35,939 bases of DNA. It comes from Planctomycetota bacterium (GTDB taxonomy: Bacteria > Planctomycetota > Planctomycetia > Pirellulales > Pirellulaceae). Made by a program: the position numbers and the translations under genes. The stretch lies in NCBI GenBank assembly GCA_023430365.1, contig JAEZAS010000192.1, positions 1 through 35,939 of the forward strand, written 5' to 3'. The notes under the pieces are model-generated. The model saw only the letters and a list, made by a program, of their open reading frames with translations, did no database searches and was not told the DNA's origin. Positions 1 through 8,216 of this stretch are shown one piece after another. The stretch's first letter is position 1. Each line of letters starts with the position of its first letter.

Positions 1-366
1 GGGCCGGACCAGGAGAAGAAGGTCGGTGTGCTCTCGGGTGGTGAACGCAACCGCGTGCACCTCGCCAAGCTGCTCCGCCGCGGCAGCAACGTGCTGCTGC
101 TCGACGAACCGACGAACGACCTCGACGTCGACACGCTCCGCGCCCTCGAAGAGGCGATCTTGAACTATGCCGGTTGCGCCGTGGTGATCAGCCACGACCG
201 CTGGTTCCTCGACCGCATCGCGACGCACATCCTGGCCTTCGAAGGCGAAGGATACGTGCACTGGTGCGAAGGAAACTTCCAGACCTACGAAGAGCAGCGC
301 AAGGAACGACTCGGCATCGCGGCCGACCAGCCGCACCGGTTCAAGTACAAAAAGCTGGCTCGCTAG
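1..366 (+). CDS. ABC-F family ATPase (EttA-like), 3' end only
   Basis: This is the C-terminal part of a duplicated-ATPase ABC-F protein; the 5' end lies outside the window. The reading frame is open from base 1. Visible are the ABC signature LSGGERNR, Walker B LLLDEPTNDLD and the switch histidine in VISHDRWFLDRIATHI, followed by the short C-terminal tail ending KYKKLAR. The wording and tail fit the EttA branch (energy-dependent translational throttle), a soluble ribosome-binding ATPase of the E-site with no membrane domain. The stop at 364-366 is followed by a strong ribosome binding site for the next gene, so the two may be co-transcribed. The family call is safe; the EttA subfamily is an inference from the last 120 residues only. 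Confidence 0.9.
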   Translation, partial: GPDQEKKVGVLSGGERNRVHLAKLLRRGSNVLLLDEPTNDLDVDTLRALEEAILNYAGCAVVISHDRWFLDRIATHILAFEGEGYVHWCEGNFQTYEEQRKERLGIAADQPHRFKYKKLAR

Positions 367-393
367 TTCGCTGGCTGCCCCAAGGAGAATTGC

Positions 394-735
394 ATGCAAC
401 ACAAGCGACTGCGTTTCTCCAAGGACTTTCAAGTCGCGATCGGCAACCGCCGGTCGCAGGCGGCCGAGATGACGCTGCCTCCCGGCCAGAACGAAGGGGG
501 CCCCGACAATCGGCATCGGGGCGCCGATCAGTGGCTGTTTGTCGTCAGCGGCAGCGGCGTGGCGATCGTCGAGGGAAAGCGGGTCCAGCTGAAGGCCAAC
601 TCGGTGCTGCTCATCGAGAAGGGAGAACGGCACGAGATCCGGAATACCGGGACCACCCCGCTGAAGACCGTAAACTTCTACGTCCCACCCGCCTACAACG
701 ACGATGGAGACGAGTTGCCGCGAGGGAGGAAGTAG
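394..735 (+). CDS. small cupin-domain protein
   Basis: A 113-residue single-domain cupin. The barrel motifs are visible: GADQWLFVVSGSG (about residues 46-58), a glycine-turn strand with EGKRVQLKANSVLLIEKGE, and the second motif RHEIRNTG near residues 77-84. A histidine and several acidic or glutamine side chains are placed to bind a metal, but the first motif has Q-W where many cupins have H-x-H, so the metal site is not certain. The ATG at 394 is supported by AAGGAG at 382-387. The substrate is unknown; small cupins of this kind are often sugar isomerase-like or mannose-6-phosphate isomerase-like. It lies 27 bases after the ABC-F gene on the same strand. Confidence 0.8.
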   Translation: MQHKRLRFSKDFQVAIGNRRSQAAEMTLPPGQNEGGPDNRHRGADQWLFVVSGSGVAIVEGKRVQLKANSVLLIEKGERHEIRNTGTTPLKTVNFYVPPAYNDDGDELPRGRK

Positions 736-869
736 CGGGTTGGCCGCGTGTGCTGTTTCATCCGTTGGTCGGAGCAGCGACGGCACACGGAGTGTGCCTA
801 CTACAAGCGGTGGCCTTGCGAGGCTAAAATTTGCCTTTTCGTTTCTTGCCCTGATCGATTGGAAGTATC

Positions 870-1940
870 GTGGCCAGCCATCTGAAGATCGCCGTAATTC
901 CTGGTGACGGAACGGGTCCCGAAGTCACCGCCGAAGCCATCAAGGTGCTCGAGGCCGTCTCGAAGCTCGAGAAATTCACCTATGAGACCAAGTACTTCGA
1001 TTGGGGCGGCGAGCGGTACCTGAAGACCGGCGAAACGCTCCCTCCCGGAGGCGCCGACGAACTGCGCAAGTTCGACGCGATCTACCTGGGCGCCGTCGGC
1101 CATCCCGACGTGAAGCCGGGCATCCTCGAGAAGGGCCTGCTGCTGGAGCTGCGGTTCCAGCTCGATCAGTACATCAATCTGCGTCCGGTAAAGCTGTTCC
1201 CGGGCGTCGAATGCCCCCTGGCCGGCAAGGGGCCGGACGACATCGACTTTGTCGTCGTCCGCGAGAACACCGAAGACATGTACGCGGGCATCGGCGGCTG
1301 GCTGAAGAAGCATACGGCCGACGAGGTGGCGACCCAAACGGCGGTCTACACCCGCAAGGGCTGCGAACGGTGCATTCGCTGGGCGTTTGAATACACCCGC
1401 AAGCGCAACAACCCGAAGGGAAAGAAGCTGACCCTGGTCGCCAAGACGAACGTCCTCACGTTCGGCCACGACCTGTGGTGGCGGACGTTCCAGGAAGTGG
1501 CGAAGGAATATCCCGATGTGCAGGCCGACTACAACCACGTCGACGCCTGCTGCATGTGGCTGGTGAAGAACCCCGAGTACTACGACGTGATCGTCACGAC
1601 GAACATGTTCGGCGACATCATCACCGACCTGGGCGCGATGGTGCAGGGTGGTCTCGGCGTGGCTTCGGGCGGCAACATCAACCCGGACAAGGGTGGTGTG
1701 AGCATGTTCGAACCGATGGGTGGCAGCGCTCCGAAGTATACCGGCCAGAACGTGATCAACCCGATCGCGGCGATCGCGGCCATGAGCATGCTGCTCGAAC
1801 ACAGCGGCCAGCCCGCTGCGGGCGCTCGCGTGATGAAGGCCGTCCAATCGGTCACCGGCAGCAAGATGAAGAGCCAGTCAGCCGGCAAGATGGGTCACGG
1901 GACCCGCGAGATTGGCGATTTGGTGGTGAAGGCGCTGTAG
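870..1940 (+). CDS. isocitrate/isopropylmalate dehydrogenase family (3-isopropylmalate dehydrogenase-like)
   Basis: A 356-residue NAD(P)-dependent beta-decarboxylating dehydrogenase. The N-terminus IAVIPGDGTGPEV is the family signature. VVRENTEDMYAG (about residues 128-139) carries the substrate-binding arginine region. NMFGDIITDLGAM (about 246-258) holds the metal-binding aspartates of the family signature, and FEPMGGSAPKYTGQN is the nucleotide-binding loop. The start is GTG at 870; no in-frame ATG is closer to the PGDGTGPEV motif. The length matches LeuB and tartrate dehydrogenase. The absence of leuA, leuC and leuD nearby means the substrate (3-isopropylmalate, isocitrate, homoisocitrate or tartrate) cannot be decided here. 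It is soluble and cytosolic. Confidence 0.87.
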   Translation: MASHLKIAVIPGDGTGPEVTAEAIKVLEAVSKLEKFTYETKYFDWGGERYLKTGETLPPGGADELRKFDAIYLGAVGHPDVKPGILEKGLLLELRFQLDQYINLRPVKLFPGVECPLAGKGPDDIDFVVVRENTEDMYAGIGGWLKKHTADEVATQTAVYTRKGCERCIRWAFEYTRKRNNPKGKKLTLVAKTNVLTFGHDLWWRTFQEVAKEYPDVQADYNHVDACCMWLVKNPEYYDVIVTTNMFGDIITDLGAMVQGGLGVASGGNINPDKGGVSMFEPMGGSAPKYTGQNVINPIAAIAAMSMLLEHSGQPAAGARVMKAVQSVTGSKMKSQSAGKMGHGTREIGDLVVKAL

Positions 1941-1957
1941 CCGCAGCGGGCGCTAAT

Positions 1958-1994
1958 CTTCCGAGTCCGAGGATCGGCACTTCCGACTCGGAAG
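1958..1994 (+). terminator. inverted repeat after the dehydrogenase gene
   Basis: CTTCCGAGTC (1958-1967) and GACTCGGAAG (1985-1994) form a perfect 10-bp stem with a 17-base loop, 17 bases after the dehydrogenase stop. There is no T-run, so it may be a weak terminator or an mRNA 3'-end stabiliser. Confidence 0.4.
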
Positions 1995-2011
1995 CACGCC
2001 CAGCAGAGTGA

Positions 2012-2204
2012 GGCCCGGAGGGCCGGCCGGTAATAGGCCGGTCCGTCAGGGCCGGCAAAGCGAATCTCCGGTGGCGATGTAGGTCCGAAGGACCGGCACT
2101 TCTTCTTCTTCGCCAAGTGTCGGCCTTTCAGGCCTCTCGATGCTCGCTTGGCAACTGGCCCCCGGCCTCCCGGCCGGGGCTACTTCTTGCCGGGCCTTCG
2201 GCCC
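2012..2204. repeat. cluster of small REP-like hairpins
   Basis: At least five short palindromes lie in about 190 bases of otherwise non-coding DNA. They include GGCCCGGAGGGCC (2012-2024), GGTCCGAAGGACC (2082-2094), GGCCTTTCAGGCC (2122-2134), a longer CCGGCC-type palindrome around 2158-2179, and GGGCCTTCGGCCC (2192-2204). Several are 13-base units of 5-bp stem, 3-base loop and 5-bp stem. The stem bases differ between copies but stay complementary. No gene was found in 1941-2232. The cluster lies immediately beside the decayed toxin start at 2233-2253. Confidence 0.65.
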
Positions 2205-2232
2205 TGAGAGTGATCGTGTTGCAGTAACATCA

Positions 2233-2253
2233 TCATTCGACGAGGAACCGCAT
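2233..2253 (-). pseudogene. decayed toxin start (DUF5615-like), six codons
   Basis: On the minus strand, directly after the DUF433 stop and one codon, an ATG opens the peptide MRFLVE and then meets TGA. DUF433 antitoxin genes are commonly followed by a PIN-like DUF5615 toxin gene whose product starts with the pattern M-[RK]-F-L-V-D. The placement and wording suggest the surviving first codons of such a gene, whose remainder has been replaced by the hairpin cluster to the left. With only six residues this remains an inference. Confidence 0.4.
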
Positions 2254-2256
2254 CGG

Positions 2257-2508
2257 CTAGGAAACTCGTTGCAGCGATCGAGCTGCAAACAGAAAGCAAG
2301 CTCGCAGATCGTCGATTTCGAGACCCGGATACTCGGCGACGATCTCGTCCATGGAACTGCCGTGCGACATCAGGTTGAGCACGAAGTCGACGCTGAGCCG
2401 AGTACCTCGCACAACAGGCTTGCCGGTTAGAACATCGGGGTTTACCGTGATGCGCTGCAATAGTTCGCTATCGATCATCGAACGCTGCCAAAGCCACTCC
2501 TCTATCAT
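2257..2508 (-). CDS. DUF433 family antitoxin-like protein
   Basis: A short protein (83 residues) with the DUF433 pattern: ERITxNP-like LQRITVNPDVLTGKPVVRGT, then the helical part LSVDFVLNLMSHGSSMDEI and EYPGLEIDDLRACFLFA. DUF433 proteins are small helix-turn-helix-like antitoxins, usually paired with a PIN-like DUF5615 toxin. Here the partner is missing apart from a six-codon remnant just downstream. The ATG at 2508 has only a poorly spaced GAGG; the internal ATG at 2478 gives a 73-residue product beginning MIDSELLQR and may be the true start. It is transcribed divergently from the SDR gene, with only 22 bases between the outer starts. Confidence 0.78.
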   Translation of the reverse strand: MIEEWLWQRSMIDSELLQRITVNPDVLTGKPVVRGTRLSVDFVLNLMSHGSSMDEIVAEYPGLEIDDLRACFLFAARSLQRVS

Positions 2509-2530
2509 ACCTCATTAGTGAGTCGGACTC

Positions 2531-3304
2531 ATGCTTCGAGAACTGTTTGATCTGCAGGGCCGTGTTGCCCTAGTCACTGGTGGCAGCAAGGGGATTGGCA
2601 AGGCTGTCGCTCGCGGGCTCGCTGAGGCTGGGGCCAAGGTCGCCATTTCTGCGCGGACCGAGCCGGACTTGATCAAGGCTGCAAAAGAGATTGGCGACGG
2701 CCTCAGTACTGAAGTGGCGACGTTTGTCGTCGACATGAACGACCGTGGCCAGGTCAAACAGCTGGCCGCGGATGTGCTCGCTCGCTTCGGCCGGTGCGAC
2801 GTGCTGTTTAACAATGCGGGGAGCAACCGCCCGCAGTCGCTCGTCGATACCACCGAGGAAGTGTGGGACTACATCGTTGAACTTAATCTCACGAGCTGCA
2901 TGCTGCTCAGCCGTGAGCTGGCCCCCTCGATGATTCAGAACAAGTGGGGCCGGATCGTCTACACGTCGTCGATCATGGGGCTGGCGTCCAATCCTGGGCG
3001 CGGCTGCTATTCGGCGACGAAGGCGGCTCTGCTCGGTTTGGCTCGCGCCCAGGCGCTCGAGCTTGGCCCCTACGGCATCACGGTGAACTGCCTGGCTCCG
3101 GGGCCGGTCGCGACCGACCTGCCGATGAGCTTGCTCTCGGACGAGCAGAAGAAGACGTTCGCCGAGCGAACCGCAGTGAAGCGGTGGGGCCAGCCGATCG
3201 ATATGGTCGGCCCGGTCCTGATGCTGGCGAGCGAGGCCGGGGCGTTCATCACCGGCAACGTCATCCTGGCCGACGGCGGCATCCTCTGCCGCACCTTCGA
3301 CTAA
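2531..3304 (+). CDS. SDR family NAD(P)-dependent oxidoreductase
   Basis: A classical short-chain dehydrogenase/reductase of 257 residues. The Rossmann glycine motif TGGSKGIG is at residues 16-23 and NNAG at 94-97. The catalytic set is N119, S146 or S147 in YTSSIMG, Y160 and K164 in YSATK. The C-terminus ends with ITGNVILADGG, the usual SDR strand and turn. Basic residue R42 after the second strand suggests possible NADP use. The closest named families are gluconate 5-dehydrogenase, glucose 1-dehydrogenase and 3-oxoacyl-ACP reductase; the substrate cannot be set from sequence. Its stop overlaps the stop of the convergent DUF454 gene. Confidence 0.88.
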   Translation: MLRELFDLQGRVALVTGGSKGIGKAVARGLAEAGAKVAISARTEPDLIKAAKEIGDGLSTEVATFVVDMNDRGQVKQLAADVLARFGRCDVLFNNAGSNRPQSLVDTTEEVWDYIVELNLTSCMLLSRELAPSMIQNKWGRIVYTSSIMGLASNPGRGCYSATKAALLGLARAQALELGPYGITVNCLAPGPVATDLPMSLLSDEQKKTFAERTAVKRWGQPIDMVGPVLMLASEAGAFITGNVILADGGILCRTFD

Positions 3305-3714
3305 GCGGCCTGCTCGGCCCGCCGCTCGGGACGCAACGTGGGAACGATCGTCAGGGCGATCGTCGTGATTCCGAGGCCGATCAGGGCCAAGATCTGCCGC
3401 AGCCCAAGACCGCTCCCGCCGATGAACGTCAGCGCCACGGCGACGGCGACGATCGCCAGGATGGTCAGCTTCACGCTCAAGCGAATGGCCCGTTGCTTGT
3501 GCCAGTCGATGAGAATGGGTCCGAGGACGCGGGACCGGATCAGTCGGCGGTAAGCCTGCGGCGACGAGCGGCTGAAGCAGGCGGCAGCCAGCAGCACGAA
3601 CGGCGTGGCCGGAACCAGGGGCATCACCACTCCCACGAGGGCGAGCCCCACAAAGATCCAGCCGAACAGGTTGAGCAGCGGCGCGAGCATGTTGAGCGAG
3701 GTACCTCGGTTCAA
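3301..3714 (-). CDS. DUF454 (YbaN-like) inner membrane protein
   Basis: A small membrane protein with the DUF454 pattern: a first hydrophobic segment LFGWIFVGLALVGVVMPLVP, the conserved TPFVLLAAACFSRSSP, then ILIDWHKQRAI, followed by two C-terminal membrane segments. Function in the family is not established. The longest frame starts at a TTG (3714); the internal ATG at 3690, which gives a product beginning MLAPLLNLFGWIF (129 residues), is at least as likely because neither start has a strong ribosome binding site. It is convergent with the SDR gene and overlaps it by four bases. Confidence 0.8.
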   Translation of the reverse strand: MNRGTSLNMLAPLLNLFGWIFVGLALVGVVMPLVPATPFVLLAAACFSRSSPQAYRRLIRSRVLGPILIDWHKQRAIRLSVKLTILAIVAVAVALTFIGGSGLGLRQILALIGLGITTIALTIVPTLRPERRAEQAA

Positions 3715-3765
3715 GTCTGTCTCTATTGTGCCCGTTCGGTCAATGGGCGGACAGACTTGAGCCGA

Positions 3766-4791
3766 TCATTCCACGCCCAGCTCAGCCAATCGCTTTTGCG
3801 CGGAGGCGCGAGCCTTTTCGAGCACATCGGCGATCTTGGCCGGCTTGCCGCCGTTTCGCTTGCTCTCGTCGGCGGCTTCCATGAAGGCGTACAGCTCGAT
3901 GGTCTCGGCTTCCGGAATCGGCGTCTCGCCGGTGCGGAAGAACTTCACGATCTCGACCACCAGCGGGCGATAGCCGCCGTAGGGGCCAATTTCTTTGACG
4001 GCCTTGGTGCCGAAGGCGGTGCCGCCGTAGCCTGACTTGCCTTTGCGGATGCCGCGGAACGTGCCGATCCGACCATCGCTCCAGCGGCCGACCGCGACAT
4101 CGAAATCCTTGGTGGACACCCGGCTGACTTCTTCGCATCCTGTGCCCATCACGGTGAAGAGCGTTTCGCAACCGTGGATGCCGTACCAAAAGAGTTCCGG
4201 GTGAGTCTTCTCCAGCGAGCAGGGACTATAAGCGTCGCAGCCGAGAACCTCGCCGATCTCCCCATTGCGAATCGCTTGGGCGCCGGGAGCGTAGCGGAGC
4301 GACGAGGCCGAGAACATCGGGCAGTTGAACTTCTTCGCCGCCTCGTAAATGGCGATGGTGTCGGTCAGCGAACCAGCCACCGGCTTGTCGATGAACACCG
4401 GCTTGCGAGCCCGAAAGACGGGCAGCGCCTGCTCCAGGTGCGGCCGGCCATCGTTGGTTTCGAGGAGCACGCAATCCACTTTTTCGAGCAGGGCCGGAAT
4501 CGAATCGACGATCTCCACGCCGAGCTTTTGAACCTCTTCCGTATAGCCGGGAACACGGACCACGCTCGACTCGATATCCGGGCTCCCCTTCGGATAGGCG
4601 GCCACGACGCGACAGTTGGCCACTTCCTCCTTGGCCTTCGGATCGTTCAATTCCTTGGTGAAGGCGATGGCGTGCGAGGTGTCGAGACCGATGATGCCAA
4701 CACGCAGTTGCACGGGTTTCTCCTGGGCAGCGGAAAACGGTTGAGCCATGGCGAGAGCTAGGGCGGCGAGAACAAGGTGGGCGTACTTCAC
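3766..4791 (-). CDS. secreted Gfo/Idh/MocA family oxidoreductase-like protein
   Basis: A 341-residue protein with an N-terminal signal peptide (MKYAHLVLAALALAMA, cleavage probably near FSAAQ), then a Rossmann start VGIIGLDTSHA (residues 31-41) and the family motif IDKPVAG (about 134-140). The usual EKP appears as DKP, keeping the lysine. An open frame continues upstream to a TTG at 4815, but the GTG at 4791 has GGAG just upstream and places the signal peptide at the very start, so it is preferred. Planctomycetes have many exported Gfo/Idh/MocA proteins, thought to act on sugars or polyols; the cofactor is generally NAD(P). The substrate is unknown. Confidence 0.85.
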   Translation of the reverse strand: MKYAHLVLAALALAMAQPFSAAQEKPVQLRVGIIGLDTSHAIAFTKELNDPKAKEEVANCRVVAAYPKGSPDIESSVVRVPGYTEEVQKLGVEIVDSIPALLEKVDCVLLETNDGRPHLEQALPVFRARKPVFIDKPVAGSLTDTIAIYEAAKKFNCPMFSASSLRYAPGAQAIRNGEIGEVLGCDAYSPCSLEKTHPELFWYGIHGCETLFTVMGTGCEEVSRVSTKDFDVAVGRWSDGRIGTFRGIRKGKSGYGGTAFGTKAVKEIGPYGGYRPLVVEIVKFFRTGETPIPEAETIELYAFMEAADESKRNGGKPAKIADVLEKARASAQKRLAELGVE

Positions 4792-4835
4792 GGGAGTCTC
4801 CGCAGGAAGGACCAATCACGGAAGGTGGGAATGCG

Positions 4836-5498
4836 TTACGGCTTGCGAGCCGACCAGGTCCAGTGCCGGTCGCTGGTTTGCATCACAGTAGCTGAGTCAA
4901 AACCGAGTTGCGAGACAAGCGCCCGGATTTCGTCCAGGCTCAGCGCCGCGTGGAGCGATTCGGCAAACATGCGTCGTTGGTGCTCGTTCGAATCGCCCGC
5001 GTAGGTCGCGACCAATTGCTGAAGTGTCGCCTCATCCTCGGGGCGAAGCAGATCGCGGAAAAAGAGCTGTCCGCCGCTCGCGGCGACGCGGACCGCCTCG
5101 GCCAGAACCCCAGCCGGCTCCGGAATATGGTGGATGATGCTATTCGACATGACCGTCGCGAACATGCTGCTCTCAAACGGCAACTGCTTCGCGTCGACAT
5201 GCGACAACTGGATGCGGTTGATCAGGCTGGCGGCTTCCACGTTGTAGCGGGCCAATTCGAGCATCGAGACCGCCGCGTCCGCGGCAATCACCCGGCATTC
5301 GGCTTCGGCCCGGCAAAGGGCGATCGGAATTTGGGCCGTGCCTGTGCCCAGGTCGAGGGTGTCACCGGGAGCCGGGCAAACCGCGAGCAAGTCCTCGACG
5401 AACTTCTGATTGACCGCCGCATGGTCCATCGAATCGTAGTCGATTGCCTCCTGCGGGGAGTCCATGACCTCGGGTTCGAGGATGCGAGTCAGTGGCAT
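4836..5498 (-). CDS. class I SAM-dependent methyltransferase
   Basis: A 220-residue Rossmann-fold methyltransferase. Motif I is LDLGTGTAQIP (residues 48-58). The acidic residue after strand 2 is D74 in VIAADAAVSML, and the post-I region has HVDAKQLPF. Motif IV is VMSNSIIHHIPEP, followed by LAEAVRVAASGGQLFFRD. This is the methyltransferase type 11/25 layout, with small-molecule or unknown substrate. The ATG at 5498 is used. It lies on the minus strand after the permease gene and ahead of the secreted oxidoreductase, with short gaps, so all three could be read together. The acceptor is not deducible. Confidence 0.85.
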   Translation of the reverse strand: MPLTRILEPEVMDSPQEAIDYDSMDHAAVNQKFVEDLLAVCPAPGDTLDLGTGTAQIPIALCRAEAECRVIAADAAVSMLELARYNVEAASLINRIQLSHVDAKQLPFESSMFATVMSNSIIHHIPEPAGVLAEAVRVAASGGQLFFRDLLRPEDEATLQQLVATYAGDSNEHQRRMFAESLHAALSLDEIRALVSQLGFDSATVMQTSDRHWTWSARKP

Positions 5499-5554
5499 CG
5501 GAAAACCTGCCGCTTGGAGTGTGCTAACGCAATCGAAGGGCTGCCGGCAGTGGC

Positions 5555-7240
5555 TTAGGAGTGATCGTGCGACGATGGCGCGTCTTCGGGCAGCGGGTCA
5601 ATGCCCTTCCACCGCAACCACTGTCCCCAAGCCAACAGCAGGACACCAACCACAAGATAGCCCGACACGTACTGCGTCACCACCCGCACCGAGTCCCCGG
5701 TCAATCGCCAGGGAAAGAACATCGGGCTGCCGGGCTCCGGGGAATGAATGATCCCAAACAACGCGCACGCGGCCGCGACGAAGAAAAACACCGCTGCCCG
5801 CCACAAGCGGCGATCGATCAGAGCCGCCAGCGCCGAGGCCCAAAGCAAGCTCGTCACGATAAAACCGTTCGACAGCACGCGCAGCGTCTGAATCTCGGTC
5901 ACGAGCGTCGGGTTGGCCAGCGTTGAGGCGGTGATGCCCGCTTCGCGAATCGACGCATCGCCGAGGATGCTGTCCAGATAGATGATCGCCAGTTGAGCGA
6001 GCGCCGGAACGCAGGCCAGCGCCACCGCCGGATAGTGTCGCCGCCGGGTCGCGAGAAAGCTTTGCGACGTGATTTCCAGTCCGATGAAGATCAAAATCGG
6101 ATAGACGGTCACCTTGGGAATGATGGCGTACAGGTAGCCGAAGTAGCCCAGCACGCCGGCGCTGCCGACAAACAAGGCCGTTGCGAGCGTGTAGGCGGCC
6201 CGGCCTCCCATCACCTTGTAGGCGGGATGCCCGATGTAAGGGGTCGTCTGGATCACTCCGCCGCAAAGTCCCGCGACGAGCGTGGCGAACGCTTCCACGC
6301 CGATCACCTGACCGGTGTCGTACTCATCCCCGACCGCCGCGGCGCTCTCGGTACAGTCGATGCCCCCGACAACGGTCGCCAGGGCGAACGGAATCACGAT
6401 CGGTAGATAGTTCAGCGACTCGTTGAAGGCGGAGAGCCATTCCAGCGTAAAAACGCTGAGCCATTCGGTCGGCAGCAGGCCTTCGGCAGGGTTGATGGCG
6501 CCCGTCTCGTGCGGCAAAGAGAACGCAGGGGGCAAAATCCCGGCAACTTCCGCCCACTTCAGCACGTAGTACATCGTGCCGGCGATGAGCAGCGCCCCGA
6601 GTGCCCCGGGAACGTGAAATGGCAGCGGCACCCGGGCGACAAGCGTCGTCAGGACCACCGCCAGCGCTAGAAATCCGACGAGCGGAGCATGCAGGATCTC
6701 CAGCAGCGGCAGGAAGCTAATCAGCACCAAGGCCACCGCCGTCAGGGAGCCCAGCAATCCGGCTCGCGGCAACGAGCGGCGAATCCAATTCGACCCGAAC
6801 GCACAAAGGAGCTTGAACAGCCCGCTGACGACAATGGCGCAGACACCGATATGCCAGGTGTGCAGGGCGGCGGCCTCTTCGCTCAGCCCCGCCTGCTTCG
6901 CCGCCACAAACGCGGGTCCCAGAACGAAGAACACCATCCCGAGCGTGCTTGGCGTGTCGAGTCCCAGCGGCATTGCTGTGACATCGCTGCGCCCCGTTTT
7001 CCTCGCCAGCCGCAGGGCCAACCAGAAAAACAGCACATCTCCTACAAACACCCCGATGGCCGTCCCTGGAACCATGTAACGAAGGGCGATTTTTGCAGGA
7101 AATGCAAACACCGCCGAAAGCAGGCTGACGGTCAAGACCAAATCGGCGATATTGTCTAACATCAAGCCGAAGAAGGCATTTACGTCGCCAGAAGTGGCCC
7201 ATGAATAGCCTTTTTTCTTGTTCAATACGGCTTGTGGCAT
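5555..7240 (-). CDS. xanthine/uracil permease-like (NCS2/AGZA-type) transporter
   Basis: A polytopic membrane protein of 561 residues with about twelve to fourteen hydrophobic segments. Family-like features are DVNAFFGLMLDNIADLVL near the N-terminus, VTAMPLGLDTPS in the first half (the region where NCS2 proteins have the substrate loop after membrane segment 3), and a second-half repeat with VVGGIDCTESAAAVGDEY followed by LCGGVIQTTPYIGHPAYK, typical of the AGZA purine permease group. It probably moves a purine or another small anion across the inner membrane; the substrate is not certain. The ATG at 7240 is chosen; an open frame continues to a TTG at 7294. Neither has a clear Shine-Dalgarno sequence. 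Confidence 0.75.
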   Translation of the reverse strand: MPQAVLNKKKGYSWATSGDVNAFFGLMLDNIADLVLTVSLLSAVFAFPAKIALRYMVPGTAIGVFVGDVLFFWLALRLARKTGRSDVTAMPLGLDTPSTLGMVFFVLGPAFVAAKQAGLSEEAAALHTWHIGVCAIVVSGLFKLLCAFGSNWIRRSLPRAGLLGSLTAVALVLISFLPLLEILHAPLVGFLALAVVLTTLVARVPLPFHVPGALGALLIAGTMYYVLKWAEVAGILPPAFSLPHETGAINPAEGLLPTEWLSVFTLEWLSAFNESLNYLPIVIPFALATVVGGIDCTESAAAVGDEYDTGQVIGVEAFATLVAGLCGGVIQTTPYIGHPAYKVMGGRAAYTLATALFVGSAGVLGYFGYLYAIIPKVTVYPILIFIGLEITSQSFLATRRRHYPAVALACVPALAQLAIIYLDSILGDASIREAGITASTLANPTLVTEIQTLRVLSNGFIVTSLLWASALAALIDRRLWRAAVFFFVAAACALFGIIHSPEPGSPMFFPWRLTGDSVRVVTQYVSGYLVVGVLLLAWGQWLRWKGIDPLPEDAPSSHDHS

Positions 7241-7571
7241 GGGCTGTGCTTTTAAGGGCAATCGTGAATGTGTGAAGCCCTGATTGGCTGTCAATTCGGC
7301 CGACTCTGGGCTGCACCTCGAGCGACGTAAGATCCGGCCAACGTATCACTTGCGATACAACCGGTCCAGCTCCAATCGACGCTCGACACGACGAGGCCAA
7401 GCCTGGCGGAAACCCGCCGACCGCTGCGATAAGCGAGACCTTATCACCGGACAGCGGTAAAATGCGGTGGCCCCGAAGTCGTGACCGTGCAGTCGAGAGG
7501 CTTGTCTTTCCCTTTCGTCGTCAGGGCGGCAGTCACGCGCGAACTCTCCTCTTATTGGTTCGTAGATAAAA
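7241..7571. other. intergenic region between permease and sigma factor
   Basis: No gene was recognised in this divergent spacer. It should hold the promoters of both the permease (minus) and the ECF sigma factor (plus). No clear -35/-10 pair or palindrome stands out by eye. Confidence 0.4.
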
Positions 7572-8216
7572 ATGAAAGCCACCCTAGCAGATAACCGTGT
7601 ATCCGTTTCGCAGGCGTCGGACGAGTTGTCGACCGACGAGCAGCTCCTCCTGGCCTACCGCGACAGCGGCGACCGGGATGTGTTCGCGGAACTGGTGCAC
7701 CGATACGAACGCGAACTGTATAGCTACCTGCGGCGGTATCTCGGGGACGCGGAAATGGCCGAAGACGCCTTCCAAGCCGCGTTCCTGCAGGTCCACCTCA
7801 AGTGCCAGCAGTTCGAGGCCGGGCGGGCTTTCCGTCCGTGGCTGTACACGATCGCCATCAACCAGGCGATCGATGCCCAGCGACGGAGCCGGCGGCACCG
7901 CATGGTTAGCCTTGACCGCACCAGCGGCGCTGGCGGAGAAGAAGTTGGCAAATTGCTCGACCTTTTGGTGAGCACCGAGCCGAACCCCACGATGCAGCTT
8001 GGCAAGGACGAACGGCGCGAGTGGCTCCAGAACACCATGGACCGCCTGCCCGAAGCCCTTCGCGACGTGCTGCAACTCGTCTACTTCCAGGACATGAAGT
8101 ACCGGGAAGCAGCCGAGGCCCTCAACATTCCGGTCGGCACGGTGAAAAGCCGCGTGCACGCCGCCGTCCTCAAACTAACCGAAGCCTGGAAGCAAGCTTA
8201 CCCGGAAACCCCATGA
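7572..8216 (+). CDS. ECF-type RNA polymerase sigma factor
   Basis: A 214-residue sigma-70 family protein with the two ECF domains. Region 2 spans about residues 20-95 (FAELVHRYERELYSYLRRYL, then EDAFQAAFLQVHLK and FRPWLYTIAINQAIDAQRR). Region 4 spans about 155-205 (RLPEALRDVLQLVYFQDMKY, REAAEALNIPVGTVKSRVH, the -35 binding helix-turn-helix). The linker between the domains is long (RTSGAGGEEVGKLLDLLV), as in several planctomycete ECF groups. It directs RNA polymerase to a dedicated promoter set. Its TGA stop overlaps the ATG of the next gene (ATGA), so the two products are translationally coupled and the neighbour is the obvious candidate for its membrane regulator. Confidence 0.93.
   Translation: MKATLADNRVSVSQASDELSTDEQLLLAYRDSGDRDVFAELVHRYERELYSYLRRYLGDAEMAEDAFQAAFLQVHLKCQQFEAGRAFRPWLYTIAINQAIDAQRRSRRHRMVSLDRTSGAGGEEVGKLLDLLVSTEPNPTMQLGKDERREWLQNTMDRLPEALRDVLQLVYFQDMKYREAAEALNIPVGTVKSRVHAAVLKLTEAWKQAYPETP

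Noticed and set aside
8021..8212. Upstream extension of the DUF1559-like reading frame
   Set aside because: It runs through the sigma gene in another frame; the ATG at 8213 overlapping the sigma stop is the natural start.
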